Origin: an uncultured Hyphomicrobiales bacterium
GTDB taxonomy: Bacteria > Pseudomonadota > Alphaproteobacteria > Rhizobiales > Beijerinckiaceae
Assembly: GCA_903932565.1 (NCBI GenBank)
Contig: CAIZGQ010000797.1
Span: 1 to 7,326, forward strand
Length of the DNA stretch: 7,326 bases
Reading direction: 5' to 3'
Of the stretch, positions 5,746-7,326 are shown piece by piece; position 1 is the first letter of the stretch, and every line of letters begins with the position of its first letter. The position numbers and the translations under genes are program-made. Under the pieces are notes generated by a model. It made no database searches, had not been told where the DNA came from, and saw nothing but the letters and a program-made list of their open reading frames with translations.

Positions 5746-6425
5746 CCTTAGCCGTTTCTTTGCCAGCTCTAACAGCAGCAAACGCGTCTGATTTGCCATC
5801 ACGCAAAACGCCGCCCGCCTATGTTCCGCAAACAGCTTACACGTGGAGCGGCTTTTATTTCGGTGGGTCGGTTGGACACAATTATCTCAACAGCAAATTA
5901 TCTGCTACCGACGGCATCAATGTCGACGACAACAGGATTGCATCCGACGGCGCTGCATTCGGGCTGGACCTTGGATACAATTACCAGATTGGTGCCCTCG
6001 TCCTGGGTGCTGAAACCGACATCACCCTGACAACGAACCGTAAGACGAACGATACGATCGGATTCAGCGAGCGCATGACATCCATTGGAACAGTGCGCGC
6101 GCGTCTCGGTTACGCTGTGGATCGTACTCTGTTTTATGTCACCGGCGGCCTTGCTTATGGGCAGGCAAAAGCGACTGACAATGGAACGGATCCGATTGTT
6201 GGAATTAACAACGGCGCTTTCGAGACAAAGAAGACACGCTTTGGATACGCCCTGGGGGGCGGCGTCGAATATGCCATGACCAACAACATTACGCTCAAAG
6301 CGGAGTCCATTTACGTGAACTTCGGCAAGAGAGCTTTTGGGTCCCTCGCGGCGCCGCAGGCGCAGGTCGATACACTCAAATCAACCGACGTTCTTTCGCA
6401 TATCGGCATGAACTATAAATTTTAA
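5724..6425 (+). CDS. Outer-membrane beta-barrel protein, Omp25/Omp31-like
   Basis: The product is 233 aa from the ATG at 5724. A GTG at 5715 in frame would add three residues, but the ATG gives a cleaner signal peptide: MFKRSILALAVSLPALTAANA, with likely cleavage after Ala21 before SDLPSRK. Next come a Pro-rich linker and W41-SGFYFGGSVG, the entry strand motif of small porin-like proteins of Hyphomicrobiales. Alternating hydrophobic strands follow (AAFGLDLGYNYQIG, TVRARLGYAVDRTLFYVTGG, FGYALGGGVEYAMT), typical of an eight-stranded OmpA-like barrel. The chain ends HIGMNYKF with the terminal Phe recognised by the BAM assembly machinery. Relatives are abundant surface proteins with structural or host-interaction roles, and no transport substrate can be inferred. 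The gene is monocistronic: it is preceded by a long leader region and followed by a hairpin at 6446-6470. Confidence 0.92.
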   Translation: MFKRSILALAVSLPALTAANASDLPSRKTPPAYVPQTAYTWSGFYFGGSVGHNYLNSKLSATDGINVDDNRIASDGAAFGLDLGYNYQIGALVLGAETDITLTTNRKTNDTIGFSERMTSIGTVRARLGYAVDRTLFYVTGGLAYGQAKATDNGTDPIVGINNGAFETKKTRFGYALGGGVEYAMTNNITLKAESIYVNFGKRAFGSLAAPQAQVDTLKSTDVLSHIGMNYKF

Positions 6426-6445
6426 ATCCAGCGATCCGCACGGTC

Positions 6446-6470
6446 GGGAGCCCTCGAGCGCAGGGCTCTC
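6446..6470 (+). terminator. Hairpin between convergent outer-membrane protein and chromate-transporter genes
   Basis: GAGCCCT (6448-6454) and AGGGCTC (6462-6468) form a 7-bp stem around CGAGCGC, extendable by a G-U and a G-C pair to 6446/6470. It lies 20 nt after the barrel gene stop and 11 nt before the end of the chromate-transporter gene, so it may serve both directions. The tail (GTTATGCG) is not U-rich, so termination strength is uncertain. Confidence 0.5.
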
Positions 6471-6481
6471 GTTATGCGTCG

Positions 6482-7021
6482 TCAAAAATACCCCAGACGC
6501 CCTGCAACAATTCCAACGACAATCGCGGCAAAAATCGGGACCAGTGGATTTGCCCGCGTAAAAGCAAAATGCACTGCAACACCAGCTGCCAATACGACGC
6601 CCATCGCATCCTCAATCGCAATTTTTGCAGTCACGATTCCGCTGGCCGTGATCAAACCAACGACGAGGGGCTGGAAGCAGCTTCTGACAATGCTATACCA
6701 GTGCGCATGCGCCAGACGCGTTTCTGTTCGACCAGCGAGCATCGCAAGCGCGCTTGTCGGCACAATCGTCGCCAGCGTTGCAACCATTAGACCCGCAAAC
6801 CCAGCAACGCGCCATCCGATCAAGCTCACAAACAGAATGTTGGGCCCCGGTGCAATCTGCGAAATGGCGAACGCTGTTGCAAACTGGGAATCTGTGATCC
6901 ACCCGTAAATGTCGACCGCTTGCCGATGGATCTCCGGCACCATTGCGGCAATCCCGCCGACGGACACCAGAGCGGTCGTCGCGAATGTGATGGTCATGGC
7001 GATGAAGACGTTTGTCATCAT
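6482..7021 (-). CDS. Short-chain chromate transporter (CHR family), second subunit
   Basis: This 179-aa, highly hydrophobic protein is a single CHR domain. Hallmarks are VGGIAAMVPEIHR (residues 21-33), the family 'FGG...P' region; W41; QIAPGPN (55-61), the strongly conserved 'Q..PGP' loop; and a G-rich helix ending in a Pro (ATLATIVPTS, 80-89). Family members move chromate, probably driven by membrane potential or protons. Full-length ChrA has two such domains, whereas short-chain members are encoded as pairs that work together. Here the ATG overlaps the stop of the upstream partner as ATGA (7021-7018), implying translational coupling. Whether chromate is the real substrate is unproven, and no chrB-like regulator is visible in the window. 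Confidence 0.88.
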   Translation of the reverse strand: MMTNVFIAMTITFATTALVSVGGIAAMVPEIHRQAVDIYGWITDSQFATAFAISQIAPGPNILFVSLIGWRVAGFAGLMVATLATIVPTSALAMLAGRTETRLAHAHWYSIVRSCFQPLVVGLITASGIVTAKIAIEDAMGVVLAAGVAVHFAFTRANPLVPIFAAIVVGIVAGRLGYF

Positions 7022-7326
7022 TTGCGCTCATTCCAAAAACCGGCACCAATCGCAATTGGCGCGATCACGAGAACGGTCGACAGCATGGGAAAGCGAAAGA
7101 TGCCTATGGCGACAAAACAACTTGACGCAATGAGAATTGCAGTTGGTGATTTCAGGATCAGCAGGCCAAGCTTGATACCCATCCCGAAGGTGAGACCCAC
7201 GGCTGCTGCTGCCGCCGCCTTGATCGCAGACTGAACGTCCGGCAGGTCCTGGTAGTGATCGTAGGATGTGACCAATAAAAGCAGGATGACGATGGGCATC
7301 ACCATCACGCCCGTCAACGCAACAAC
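7018..7326 (-). CDS. Short-chain chromate transporter, first subunit (5' end beyond window)
   Basis: The frame is open to the right edge of the window, giving 102 C-terminal residues of a membrane protein. A TTG at 7317 is not a credible start because the open frame and the hydrophobic segment continue through it. Visible are a helix around VVALTGVMVMPIVILLLLV, then an amphipathic stretch (SYDHYQDLPDVQSAIKAA), a Gly/Ala-rich helix (AAAAAVGLTFGMGIKLGLLI), and two further helices. This layout matches the second half of a CHR domain. It ends GAGFWNERK with a TGA that overlaps the start of the next gene by four bases. Together they make a two-gene short-chain CHR pair. The assignment rests on the partner as much as on its own sequence, since the 'PGP' half is missing. 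Confidence 0.8.
   Translation of the reverse strand, partial: VVALTGVMVMPIVILLLLVTSYDHYQDLPDVQSAIKAAAAAAVGLTFGMGIKLGLLILKSPTAILIASSCFVAIGIFRFPMLSTVLVIAPIAIGAGFWNERK

Noticed and set aside
5092..6425. CsbD-like gene and outer-membrane protein as one stress system under a shared EcfG-type promoter
   Set aside because: No GGAAC and GTT boxes at the right spacing were found on either strand of the shared intergenic region.
6474..6908. 144-aa plus-strand ORF opposite the chromate-transporter gene
   Set aside because: Thr/Ala/Pro-rich antisense shadow of a convincing CHR-family protein.

Overview
The window looks like chromosomal DNA from an alphaproteobacterium, most likely of the order Hyphomicrobiales (Rhizobiales). 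The evidence is the style of three proteins: an Omp25/Omp31-like small beta-barrel with the characteristic 'W(S/T)GFYFGG' motif after its signal peptide, a Tad-like envelope protein with Asn/Gly/Ser-rich repeats, and an SbmA/BacA-type ABC half-transporter. This placement is inferred from protein style, not from a marker gene.

Layout, left to right. A strong intrinsic terminator (37-60, + strand) closes a transcript that begins outside the window. A minus-strand gene follows for a TadG-like protein with one N-terminal membrane anchor (157-1407). A divergent intergenic region (1408-1700) carries two inverted repeats and leads to a plus-strand DHA2-type MFS drug exporter (1701-3083). This converges, with 29 bp between stop codons, on a minus-strand ABC exporter of the SbmA/BacA/YddA type (3113 to about 4921). 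Behind the ABC gene on the same strand is a small CsbD-like stress protein (5092-5304), separated from it by a clean 11-bp terminator hairpin (5031-5058).

A 419-bp gap (5305-5723) precedes a plus-strand outer-membrane beta-barrel protein (5724-6425). This gap is the least explained DNA here. It holds a 14-nt direct repeat, a TGACCTT/AAGGTCA inverted repeat, and a 22-codon upstream ORF with a good ribosome binding site that runs over the start of the barrel gene. The barrel gene converges on a minus-strand pair of short-chain chromate-transporter (CHR family) genes that overlap by ATGA. The upstream member is cut by the right edge of the window.

The proteins with a recognisable location belong to the cell envelope: an anchored Tad-like protein, two or three inner-membrane exporters and an outer-membrane barrel, plus one general stress protein. 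They sit in mostly single-gene units of mixed orientation and do not form one pathway. I found no insertion sequence, CRISPR array, tRNA, rRNA or phage gene. I see no convincing undescribed multi-gene system. The items most worth a second look are the leader of the barrel gene and the repeat-rich C-terminal domain of the TadG-like protein.
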